A stretch of 6,538 nt of DNA from CAZZIZ01 sp964654535 (GTDB lineage: Bacteria > Bacteroidota > Bacteroidia > Chitinophagales > UBA2359): assembly GCA_964654535.1 (NCBI GenBank), contig CAZZIZ010000190.1, positions 1-6,538 of the forward strand, in the 5' to 3' direction. Of the stretch, positions 1 through 6,094 are shown piece by piece. Under the pieces are notes generated by a model that saw nothing but the letters and a program-made list of their open reading frames with translations, made no database searches and had not been told where the DNA came from. Made by a program: the position numbers and the translations under genes. Position 1 is the stretch's first letter; the number at the start of each line of letters is the position of its first letter.

Positions 1-8
1 ACAAAATG

Positions 9-41
9 GCTTGGTAGTTAGACCGCCACATTCGCTTGGTA
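9..41. repeat. Short direct repeats GCTTGGTA at the left edge
   Basis: GCTTGGTA occurs at 9-16 and again at 34-41, 25 bp apart, and the match extends imperfectly for four more bases. Between them is GTTAGAC (17-23), which fits the GTTRRRY core of integron attC sites. The sequence ends too soon to test for the partner arm, so only the repeat itself is supported. Confidence 0.4.
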
Positions 42-48
42 ATAACAT

Positions 49-76
49 TTCTACAGTTAAGGTTCTACAGTTAAGG
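49..76. repeat. Exact 14-bp tandem duplication just after the helicase stop codon
   Basis: TTCTACAGTTAAGG occurs twice head to tail (49-62 and 63-76), ending 2 bases from the helicase stop codon (79-81, read on the minus strand). A perfect two-copy repeat of this length suggests replication slippage or a junction scar. It forms no hairpin, so it is not a terminator. Confidence 0.9.
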
Positions 77-78
77 TT

Positions 79-3000
79 TCAGCTTTCTTTCGTATTGAAA
101 TAGCACTTAAGCTTTGTCTCGGTCATTTCTATGACGGTCGAGTAGACAGAGCCCAACAGATTTCTCATATCAACCGTAATTTCTTCTTCCGCTACTCCCG
201 GTTGGGCTATCGCAAACTCGAATTGTACCTCCGAGTATTTGAGCGCTTGCCTAGTTTCCTCTATGTCTCTTTCATTGCCATGGAAAAATCTGTTTCCAGC
301 TAAAACGCCGGTGCCGTTTCTTCTTTCCAGGTGCTTAAGTAGCTCCTCTGGTTTCCATTTGTAGCGAAGTGAGACTATCGCTTGTCCGCATACCTCATAT
401 AAATCAGACAACCTGGCCCCAGCTTTAACCTTCGAATATTTACAATGCACTAGCTCAAAACGAACCAGCTCATCTTCGAGGAAAATCGCGACAATATCAG
501 CGGACTCCCCCGAGTTATCATCATTGAAAACAACCGTTGCCCCATTGCCCATTAGGCGTTGCATCATGAATTCTTGAATTGAGTTCTTTCTTTTAACACC
601 TTTCTTGTATAAAGATTCGATCTTGTAATTGACGCCGTTCCAATCAAGACATTCTATTTGACCTGAAGGGATGCTCATCAGCTGAGGGTCTCCGTAGTTG
701 GTGTGGATACAACCAGCAATAGTACATCCATTTAACAAAAACATAGTTGGAGGATTTTCTTGAAAAAACTGCTCTAAGGCTATGGCAGTGCTTTTTAAGC
801 CTTCTATTTGCATTACGCATTTATCCAGACCTTCAACTATAAAACCTTTTTCACCACCTAGAACGAATGAAAATAGGACTTCCTCATCATCGAAAATATT
901 AAAGCTGAAATTAGCTCTTGAACCGTCAAAATCGCTGAATTTTAGAGAGCACTCCGAAAGCATAAACGACGGCTTTCCGGTCCTTTCTAACGTGAGCTTA
1001 TGTATTCTGGGATACAGCTCCTCTGACCAGTCAGTAGCAAGAACAATCATATTCTCGGGATATTCTGAAATTTCAATTTTCTCTGCTGAATCCTCAAGAA
1101 TTTGATTTGAATTTATACCTTCGTCGGTAATCAGCAATCCCGTATTCAAGCACCATTGTTTCCATTCTTTAAGGTCCCCCACACGTGCTGGGCTCCATAC
1201 CTTACCCTTAACAGATGCGCCGACGCTTACCGGGAATCCATCTCGAAATCCAACACCAACGAAATCTGATTTCTGGCATCTGTTCCCTTCCTTCCATCTT
1301 GTTAATTCAGTAGTTACATCAGCACCACTTAGCCTTGAGTATCGGTGAAGGTGGTTTGCTGGTTTAAATACCCCGGCATGAACAATACTGAGCCGTTTTA
1401 TCGAGTCGAACGAACGGAAAACACAATCACCATTTATTGGCGCGCAGTCAGTCACTGAAATACTTTCCACTAAAGACCTAACATCTAGACGCTTCTCGGA
1501 ATACCCTACGTAGATTATCTTAGAAGCCGCATCATGATGCATAACAACCAAGTCCCATACTTGGTCACGAATTTTATCCGTTCGAGCCCATTTGGCCTTC
1601 TCTCTTTTCTGGGTGGAGAAGTAAAAGACAGATTCTTCGTTGTTTAAATATGGTTGTGACAGTGCGTATTTTTTTAAATTAAACGAGCTGGGAAAATTAT
1701 TCCATTCAACTTTGCTGCATCGATAGCAGACACAGCTTAAAGCTGGATAAACAAGTTTTGGATTCATTTCTATGTCAGGAGAGTCGAAACCCGAATAGGG
1801 TTTGCAACTTTGCAAGAATGTTAGAAGTGACTCAGCCTCGGCTTTCTTAGCATCGGCAACCTCACTAATTACTTCCTCCCATCCAGACCCTTCCTGAAAC
1901 AAGCTCTCTAGTTCCGCCGGAATATCTTCCTCTGCATAGTTCACAATAAAGGAAGCGTCTCCGAGCCCACTTTCTGTTCTTGTAAATCTTCCAATGAACT
2001 GAAGTAAAACAGAAAGTGACTTATGTACGCCATGTACTGCTGCTATTTTGAATTCTGGGTAGTCAAACCCTTCTTTAAACATATCCACACAAACAACAAT
2101 ATCGTAGTCTCCATTTCTTATATTTTCTACGATTGTCTTTCTACCCTTTTTCCCATTGTGGACCAGCACAATCCTCTCATCTGGGAACCATTCACTGTAT
2201 TTAGAATACAGCTCCTCTGCGTGCTTTGTTGTCGCTGCTCGCACCATTATTCGATGTCTGTTCCAACCAGATTCTCTATCTTTGTTAAGCCTATCTATCG
2301 CTGCGGCAGCGATGGCTTGGTCTTTTTTTCTTGGATTCCTCTCTTCAATTGAAACAAGAGATAATTTGGAAAAGCACTCATCCTTTATGGCTTGAGATAA
2401 CGGATAGTTGTATACAACCTTACCTTCTATTGGCTTTCTATCACCTCTGTATGGGGTAGCGGTGAATTGAACAATCTTTGACTTGGAGAAAAAGCTTTTC
2501 AATGAATTCCATTCTGGCGCCTTAACGTGATGGGCTTCATCAAAGTAAACGTGCGAGAACATGTTTTGTATTAATTTTCTGACGCCTTTGTCTGCGCGAG
2601 CAATTAACGCTGGCGTCGAGATTACAATATCTGCTTTCTCTATAGACTCAACACACGACTCATCGTTGAGTGTCCGATTCAGAACCAACACACTGGGGTT
2701 AGGCGCTTCCTTTGGAATTACACCAAGACGTCTGAGAATTCCCCATGTTGAGAATTTTTCTGAAATTTGGGCTTTTAGGTCAAGGTTTGGAACAATTACC
2801 AGTGTTTTTTCAGCTTTGTCCACCAGTGTGGCCACTAGCATCGTTTCAGTTTTCCCTGTTCCAGTTGGGAGCACTACTGTTGCAACATCTTTGCTTAGTG
2901 ACCAATGGGCCATAAGGGAATATATTGCCCCGACCTGTGCGTTTCTTAGCTTTTCTCCGTCTTCACCAACTCCATTAATTCTCACGTTATCAAGGTAACT

Positions 3001-3282
3001 ATCTAATTCACCTGAAGTGCTTTTTACACATCCCTTGATTTTGTATGTACCTCTGGCCTTACCAGTACCTTCCTTTAGTTCTACTAAAAATGTTAGTCCA
3101 GAATCATGAGTAAGATTGAAGAGATTATTTTCTTGAAGAGTCGCTATGAACTTCCATGAACCGGGGACCAAAGCAAGTCTGTACAACAGGCTATATTTAT
3201 TTTTTTCGTATTGATGATATAGCGGCTCAGTGAACTCCAGTAGCTCTTCCTGTACTTCTTCCGCATCTTTCTTTGATGACAT
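79..3282 (-). CDS. Superfamily 2 DEAH-box helicase with probable C-terminal PD-(D/E)XK-like nuclease domain; candidate single-gene defence protein
   Basis: A 1067-residue protein with a complete SF2 helicase core. An LRNAQ motif lies near residue 116, Walker A is LPTGTGKTE (138-146), the DEAH box is 248-251, TATP is 274-277, a motif IV-like strand is near 344-358, motif V is VDMFKEGFDYPE (399-410), and motif VI is QFIGRFTR (428-435). ATP-driven translocation or unwinding of nucleic acid is therefore well supported. Residues about 480-890 match nothing I recognise; they include a CVCYRC cluster at 517-522 that could bind metal. Residues about 895-975 look like a restriction-endonuclease fold: E904 in a first helix, D929 in an ADIVAIF strand, then FELVHCKYS with K948, and a helix containing Q967. 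The usual catalytic E-x-K reads H-C-K here, so activity is uncertain. The ATG at 3282 is preceded by a weak GGGGA ribosome site 8 bases upstream. No partner methylase or other subunit is adjacent. The core resembles type III restriction/ComFA-like helicases. A defence role is inferred, not shown. Confidence 0.88.
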   Translation of the reverse strand: MSSKKDAEEVQEELLEFTEPLYHQYEKNKYSLLYRLALVPGSWKFIATLQENNLFNLTHDSGLTFLVELKEGTGKARGTYKIKGCVKSTSGELDSYLDNVRINGVGEDGEKLRNAQVGAIYSLMAHWSLSKDVATVVLPTGTGKTETMLVATLVDKAEKTLVIVPNLDLKAQISEKFSTWGILRRLGVIPKEAPNPSVLVLNRTLNDESCVESIEKADIVISTPALIARADKGVRKLIQNMFSHVYFDEAHHVKAPEWNSLKSFFSKSKIVQFTATPYRGDRKPIEGKVVYNYPLSQAIKDECFSKLSLVSIEERNPRKKDQAIAAAAIDRLNKDRESGWNRHRIMVRAATTKHAEELYSKYSEWFPDERIVLVHNGKKGRKTIVENIRNGDYDIVVCVDMFKEGFDYPEFKIAAVHGVHKSLSVLLQFIGRFTRTESGLGDASFIVNYAEEDIPAELESLFQEGSGWEEVISEVADAKKAEAESLLTFLQSCKPYSGFDSPDIEMNPKLVYPALSCVCYRCSKVEWNNFPSSFNLKKYALSQPYLNNEESVFYFSTQKREKAKWARTDKIRDQVWDLVVMHHDAASKIIYVGYSEKRLDVRSLVESISVTDCAPINGDCVFRSFDSIKRLSIVHAGVFKPANHLHRYSRLSGADVTTELTRWKEGNRCQKSDFVGVGFRDGFPVSVGASVKGKVWSPARVGDLKEWKQWCLNTGLLITDEGINSNQILEDSAEKIEISEYPENMIVLATDWSEELYPRIHKLTLERTGKPSFMLSECSLKFSDFDGSRANFSFNIFDDEEVLFSFVLGGEKGFIVEGLDKCVMQIEGLKSTAIALEQFFQENPPTMFLLNGCTIAGCIHTNYGDPQLMSIPSGQIECLDWNGVNYKIESLYKKGVKRKNSIQEFMMQRLMGNGATVVFNDDNSGESADIVAIFLEDELVRFELVHCKYSKVKAGARLSDLYEVCGQAIVSLRYKWKPEELLKHLERRNGTGVLAGNRFFHGNERDIEETRQALKYSEVQFEFAIAQPGVAEEEITVDMRNLLGSVYSTVIEMTETKLKCYFNTKES

Positions 3283-3543
3283 TTAGTCAGTCCCCATTCG
3301 CTCCGAGCAACGGCACCACGAAGCTCCTTGGCAATATATGGGTAATTCTGAATAATTCACCCTAACTTCTGGAAACCACCAAAAACCTACTCAATCTAGC
3401 CAAATGAAGCTATCTTCGCACCCTACCCCAATCACTAAGCATCTCAATACAGGCCCGAACCTGTTGTTCGTTGCTCAACCAGGGTTGTGTGTGATTAGTC
3501 ATATCTGACTTGTCTCTCTCCGGGCGTGGATTCATTTGAATAA
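3283..3543. other. Gene-poor junction upstream of the helicase
   Basis: This stretch should contain the helicase promoter, which reads leftward, and the promoter of the decayed small gene, which reads rightward. I see no convincing -35/-10 pair on either strand. CATTCGCT (3295-3302) repeats the sequence at 29-36 on the other side of the helicase gene. A minus-strand open frame across 3410-3601 has no usable ribosome site and is not annotated as a gene. Confidence 0.4.
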
Positions 3544-3551
3544 CCTCTATT

Positions 3552-3557
3552 GAGGAG
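3552..3557 (+). promoter_or_regulatory. Strong Shine-Dalgarno GAGGAG, partly within a small hairpin
   Basis: GAGGAG lies 6 bases before the ATG at 3564. CCTC (3544-3547) and GAGG (3552-3555) can pair around a TATT loop, so the site may be partly masked in the mRNA. Such a good site in front of a frame that soon breaks supports the view that a real gene once stood here. Confidence 0.6.
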
Positions 3558-3599
3558 CAAAATATGAATAAAAAACCAGAATTGATTGCATACGTTGCC

Positions 3600-3620
3600 A
3601 AAGAAGGAAAATCCTTCTTT
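3600..3620. repeat. 9-bp perfect inverted repeat inside the decayed gene
   Basis: AAAGAAGGA (3600-3608) and TCCTTCTTT (3612-3620) are perfect complements around a three-base AAA loop. No U-tract follows, so it is not a standard terminator. It may simply reflect codon content (AKEGKSFF), but it could fold in the transcript. Confidence 0.55.
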
Positions 3621-3632
3621 ACTCGAATTGGT

Positions 3633-3692
3633 GCAGCATCAGCTGCCTTCAGTTTTATACTTTAAGATGAAAAGCTGAACTGAATGTCAGCT
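3633..3692. repeat. Cluster of AGCTG/CAGCT inverted repeats
   Basis: GCAGC and GCTGC pair at 3633-3646. Just downstream, AGCTG (3641-3645) is followed by TTCAGTT, and a complementary AACTGAA plus CAGCT occurs up to about 3692. The result is an imperfect stem with an alternative shorter hairpin inside it. The cluster begins where the decayed gene departs from its expected family sequence, so it may mark the rearrangement point. Confidence 0.35.
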
Positions 3693-3746
3693 CTGCCTCG
3701 TCTGACTTACAATCATGATCATCGAAAAGCCTATCGACACACTTGA

Positions 3747-3872
3747 GCACAACCGTTAATACTAAATTCGATCTGTATTTTGCTGGGTGATGAAAATTGT
3801 GGGGAGAAAACTATTACAACTCACTGACTGACGTCCCCTATATTGCTCCTCTAATTGCGAAATGATGTGTTC
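3747..3872. other. Gap with no recognisable feature
   Basis: AT-rich sequence between the decayed gene and the 3' end of the minus-strand hypothetical gene. I see no gene, no terminator with a U-tract and no long repeat. Confidence 0.4.
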
Positions 3873-4331
3873 TCAAGCGCTGGTTTGAAGTTGGAACAAA
3901 GGAGTGAATTCAGCGTTCTTAGACCTGGTGCTGACCACTTCGTCAACAATATAGAATATTTCTCCACTATCTTTCGCTAGACGCAGTACCGTTGATTGAC
4001 AATCGGGGTCATCTTTTGCTGATTCAACAGACTGCCCTACTTCGAGCGCAGTTATATTGTGAGATACCCAGCCCGCTAGACCGTCTCTTTGTAGAGTCAG
4101 TAAAGTCAGGTTGGTGACATCAATATTTGGAATTGCCAGGCCCTGTTCGATCATTTTGGTGGTAGCAACCATTAGATTTCCAACTACCTGCTGCCCCTCA
4201 TCACCGTGAAAGTAGGTGATCATTAAAATATATGTGTTTATTTCGATGTCGACTGCTCGCCAGTAGTGTTCATTGTGACTGAACAGTGAAGTGGGGAAAT
4301 CATAGCGGGTGTCGTCGTGGGTTCTAAACAT
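3873..4331 (-). CDS. Hypothetical protein, 152 residues, family not recognised
   Basis: An acidic, apparently soluble protein with no signal peptide and no clear membrane span. The N-terminal third is rich in aromatic and charged residues (THDDTRYDF, EHYWRAVDIEI). The middle contains a probable helix (VVGNLMVATTKMIEQG), and the C-terminal part alternates strand-like segments (EIFYIVDEVVS). The ATG at 4331 is chosen because GGAG lies 8 bases upstream. A TTG immediately before it (4332-4334) is in frame and would add one residue. The gene is divergent from the XRE regulator, so it may be that regulator's target. No function can be assigned. The good ribosome site and the full-length open frame favour a real gene. 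Confidence 0.6.
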   Translation of the reverse strand: MFRTHDDTRYDFPTSLFSHNEHYWRAVDIEINTYILMITYFHGDEGQQVVGNLMVATTKMIEQGLAIPNIDVTNLTLLTLQRDGLAGWVSHNITALEVGQSVESAKDDPDCQSTVLRLAKDSGEIFYIVDEVVSTRSKNAEFTPLFQLQTSA

Positions 4332-4460
4332 CAATTGTTCTCCATGAATTAACTTCTAGCGCGTTCACTATTGTGGTGGGCCGAGATCTACATTTGATTT
4401 GGTCTGTTGATTTACTTTTCAACTCAAAGGCCAACCCTTGCTTCAGACTTACATCTATCT

Positions 4461-4480
4461 CCTAGGAATCCTAAGTATAC
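4461..4480. promoter_or_regulatory. Operator-like palindrome in the divergent intergenic region
   Basis: TAGGA-A-TCCTA (4463-4473) is a perfect odd palindrome, followed directly by the palindrome GTATAC (4475-4480). Read on the minus strand, TATACT forms a plausible -10 element overlapping them, though no good -35 is spaced from it. The position, 57 bases before the XRE start and 130 before the hypothetical gene, suits an operator bound by the XRE protein. This is inference from position. Confidence 0.35.
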
Positions 4481-4524
4481 ACCACGCCTTGTTTCTCTGA
4501 CTCTGTTGTGATTACCAGAATATT

Positions 4525-4529
4525 GAGAG
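4525..4529 (+). promoter_or_regulatory. Shine-Dalgarno GAGAG supporting a TTG start
   Basis: GAGAG lies 7 bases before the TTG at 4537. No ATG or GTG occurs in frame between the upstream stop (4498-4500) and the conserved helix-turn-helix region, so this site decides the start. Confidence 0.55.
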
Positions 4530-4536
4530 CTTCAGA

Positions 4537-4857
4537 TTGCCATCAAAGACACCGTTGTTGCCGCTGCCCAAGCGATTGAGAGAAGCGAGAGAGCGAGTCG
4601 GGATATCACAGACAGATTTGGCTATTCAGGCTGGTATTGATCCCTCTTCTGCGAGTAGTCGCGTTAACCACTATGAACAAGGCAGGCATGCACCTGATTT
4701 TCAAATCGCTGGTCAATTAGCAAACTGCCTTGGTGTGCCTGTTACGTACTTTTATGCTGCTGATGACAGGCTTGCAGAAATGATTCTGTCGTTTGATCGA
4801 TTGACAGTTAAATCGCAGGAGAGAGTTTTGAAGGATATTTCGCGACTGGAAAAGTAG
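4537..4857 (+). CDS. XRE-family helix-turn-helix transcriptional regulator
   Basis: A 106-residue DNA-binding protein of the Cro/C1 (HTH_3) type. Residues 13-77 form the domain: RLREARERVGISQTDLA is helices 1-2, the recognition helix is around 35-47 (DPSSASSRVNHYE), then comes the YEQGRHAPD turn that is characteristic of the family, and LANCLGVPVTYFYAADD closes it. A short helical tail (78-106) may dimerise. The start codon is TTG, which usually lowers translation and suits a low-abundance repressor. It converges on repA with only 18 bp between the stop codons and is divergent from the 152-residue hypothetical gene. Likely targets are the palindrome at 4461-4480 or the shared intergenic region. 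A role in copy control cannot be excluded, because plasmids often carry such regulators beside rep. Confidence 0.85.
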   Translation: MPSKTPLLPLPKRLREARERVGISQTDLAIQAGIDPSSASSRVNHYEQGRHAPDFQIAGQLANCLGVPVTYFYAADDRLAEMILSFDRLTVKSQERVLKDISRLEK

Positions 4858-4875
4858 CTCGGCGATTTGATGTAT

Positions 4876-5955
4876 TCAGAGTAAAACGGGTTGTTCTGTT
4901 GTGGATTCTTGCTGTCTCGGTGCCATCTTTGATTGAGCGGTCTTACAAAAGCTCAGAAACATCGCATCCGGATTTCGGGGTGTTATGCCGAGCTTCCCAA
5001 TCCAGGCCCTGAAATCCTGTTCGAGCTGATACTTATCTGTTTTGGGATTCAACCGCCCTACCCTATCGAACACATCGACACTTAATTTTCCGTCCCAGGT
5101 TTTTTTCTTTTCGATCGGCATTGTGCCGCGGTTAAGGAACGTGACCTTATCTGTCTCGGTGTCAAAAAACACATGGTAGTCCGGCAGGTGATCGTGCTTG
5201 ACGATGTGTTTTAACATCTGGCGAAAGAGTTTTTTACTGCTGCGAGAACCGGATTTTTTTAATATCAATGAAAGCGATGGAGACCAGCTGTCCTGCTGCC
5301 CACAGTGTTTTCGAGCGAGTTCATAGATACGGCGCTCTAGCGGCTTTCTCAGACGAAAATAATCACGGTGCAGGGTCAGTACGTCGTTCGAGCGGATCGC
5401 GTCAAATACCCAGTCTGAGATCGTTACATCGCACCACAACAGACGACCGTCCATCCCATGTTTGCGACGAATGGTGGCACTATCCACGAGGCTGAAGACC
5501 CTCACCTCTTCTTCTTCTTCATTGATTCGGATATTGGTGGATATGATGGTGCCTGCCAGGCGCTTTAGCGATGCTTCAAGCGACTGATAATCCTTGCCTG
5601 CGGTTCCCCGGTTGGTGAACATCAGGAGCTCATGGCTGTTGATGCGCACTCGACGGCTGATCTTCTCGCCCTTGTTGAGCTTTGCCATAATCTGCGAGAT
5701 GCAGTAGATCAGAATGTCCTTGTCATAGATCGTGGCCAAGCCATTCACACTGGGAGTGACTTCTAGCCAGTTTCCATTGTGTTCGTATCGGCGTACTCTC
5801 GTGTCAGGCTTTTTAGAGAGCGAATAGAACGGGTGTTCAAGCTCCGCCATGACGTCTTTTAGAATGGCATCGGCAACATCGCACACGAACAAATCGGGCG
5901 TCGGATAACGCTCGGGAAGCAGCTGCGATTTGTCATTCGGGGTATTAGATACCAT
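4876..5955 (-). CDS. repA: Plasmid replication initiator RepA (replication initiator protein A family)
   Basis: A 359-residue initiator that binds iterons and loads the host replisome at the plasmid origin. The N-terminus LLPERYPTPDLFVCDVADAILKD (12-34), HPFYSLSKKPDTRVRRYEHNG (41-61), the LATIYDKDILIYC segment (73-85) and the later RDYFRLRKPLERRIYELARKHCG stretch (197-219) are the pattern I associate with the replication initiator protein A family (RPA). The protein should contain two winged-helix domains. An acidic run (146-150) may be a surface loop. The C-terminal 60 residues look variable. The ATG at 5955 is the first start after an in-frame TAA. GAAGGG abuts it too closely to be an ideal ribosome site, so translation may be weak. 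Iteron 1 covers codons 1-7, and five more iterons lie upstream, implying autorepression by RepA. Confidence 0.9.
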   Translation of the reverse strand: MVSNTPNDKSQLLPERYPTPDLFVCDVADAILKDVMAELEHPFYSLSKKPDTRVRRYEHNGNWLEVTPSVNGLATIYDKDILIYCISQIMAKLNKGEKISRRVRINSHELLMFTNRGTAGKDYQSLEASLKRLAGTIISTNIRINEEEEEVRVFSLVDSATIRRKHGMDGRLLWCDVTISDWVFDAIRSNDVLTLHRDYFRLRKPLERRIYELARKHCGQQDSWSPSLSLILKKSGSRSSKKLFRQMLKHIVKHDHLPDYHVFFDTETDKVTFLNRGTMPIEKKKTWDGKLSVDVFDRVGRLNPKTDKYQLEQDFRAWIGKLGITPRNPDAMFLSFCKTAQSKMAPRQQESTTEQPVLL

Positions 5956-6094
5956 CCCTTCACTTTCGGGGTTTTACATACCTTTTGTCAAGCATTCGGG
6001 GTATTAAATACCTTATCAATTGTGAATGGAGATTCGGGGTTTTACATACCGATATTCGGGGTTTTAAATACCAAAGTTCGGGGTTTTACATACC
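5935..6094. repeat. Six 19-bp iterons of the replication origin
   Basis: Consensus ATTCGGGGTTTTAAATACC. Copies are at 5935-5953, 5964-5982, 5994-6012, 6032-6050, 6054-6072 and 6076-6094. All are in the same orientation, with GGGGT and ATACC invariant. Start-to-start distances are 29, 30, 38, 22 and 22 bp; the last three copies are therefore spaced close to two helical turns, as expected for cooperative RepA binding. Copies 1 and 3 read GGTAT where the others read GGTTT, which makes their right half palindromic (GGTAT...ATACC). The copy near repA overlaps its start codon. Confidence 0.95.
5956..6031 (-). promoter_or_regulatory. repA promoter region embedded in the iterons
   Basis: The repA promoter must lie between iterons 1 and 4. 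A perfect TTGACA (-35 sense) lies at 5986-5991 on the minus strand, but the correctly spaced -10 (around 5963-5968) is poor. An alternative TTTAAT -10 occurs within iteron 3 with a weak -35. Either choice puts the promoter under bound RepA. Confidence 0.4.

Larger units (their letters stand above)
3564..3746 (+). pseudogene. Decayed small plasmid gene (about 60 codons, two in-frame stops)
   Basis: From the ATG at 3564 the frame gives 33 residues, beginning MNKKPELIAYVAKEGKSFF and continuing TRIGAA, then stops at TAA (3663-3665). The start resembles a family of small (about 55-60 residue) uncharacterised proteins common on proteobacterial plasmids. These run on from a TRIGAA-like segment to a LSALPxxGRxxL-like segment. 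In the same frame after the stop one reads DEKLN, a second stop (TGA 3681-3683), then MSALPRLTY and on to TGA at 3744-3746. SALP-RL in the expected place suggests that the 3' half survives in eroded form. The family recognition is from memory and needs a search. Alternatively the 33-residue product is still made, since its ribosome site is intact. Confidence 0.5.

Noticed and set aside
782..1105. Plus-strand open frame of 107 codons
   Set aside because: It lies wholly antisense to the helicase gene, has no recognisable domain, and its low-complexity serine-rich product is typical of a shadow frame.
2023..2395. Two overlapping plus-strand open frames
   Set aside because: Both are antisense to the helicase motor domains, which are clearly coding. 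Their Cys/Phe/Ser-rich products look like frame shadows.
2561..2998. Plus-strand open frame of 145 codons
   Set aside because: It lies opposite the Walker A to DEAH region of the helicase, has no motif of its own, and arises from the complementary strand.
3410..3601. Minus-strand open frame of 63 codons
   Set aside because: It overlaps the well-supported start of the decayed small gene on the other strand and has no ribosome site at any of its ATG codons. A fragment of an unknown gene remains possible but is unsupported.
4858..4875. Bidirectional terminator between the XRE gene and repA
   Set aside because: The 18-bp gap contains no stem with a U-tract on either strand.
5268..5495. Plus-strand open frame of 75 codons inside repA
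   Set aside because: It is antisense to conserved RepA sequence and has no motif or ribosome site.
5935..6094. CRISPR array
   Set aside because: The repeats are only 19 bp and the gaps are 3-19 bp, too short for spacers. The setting beside repA and a DnaA box identifies iterons.
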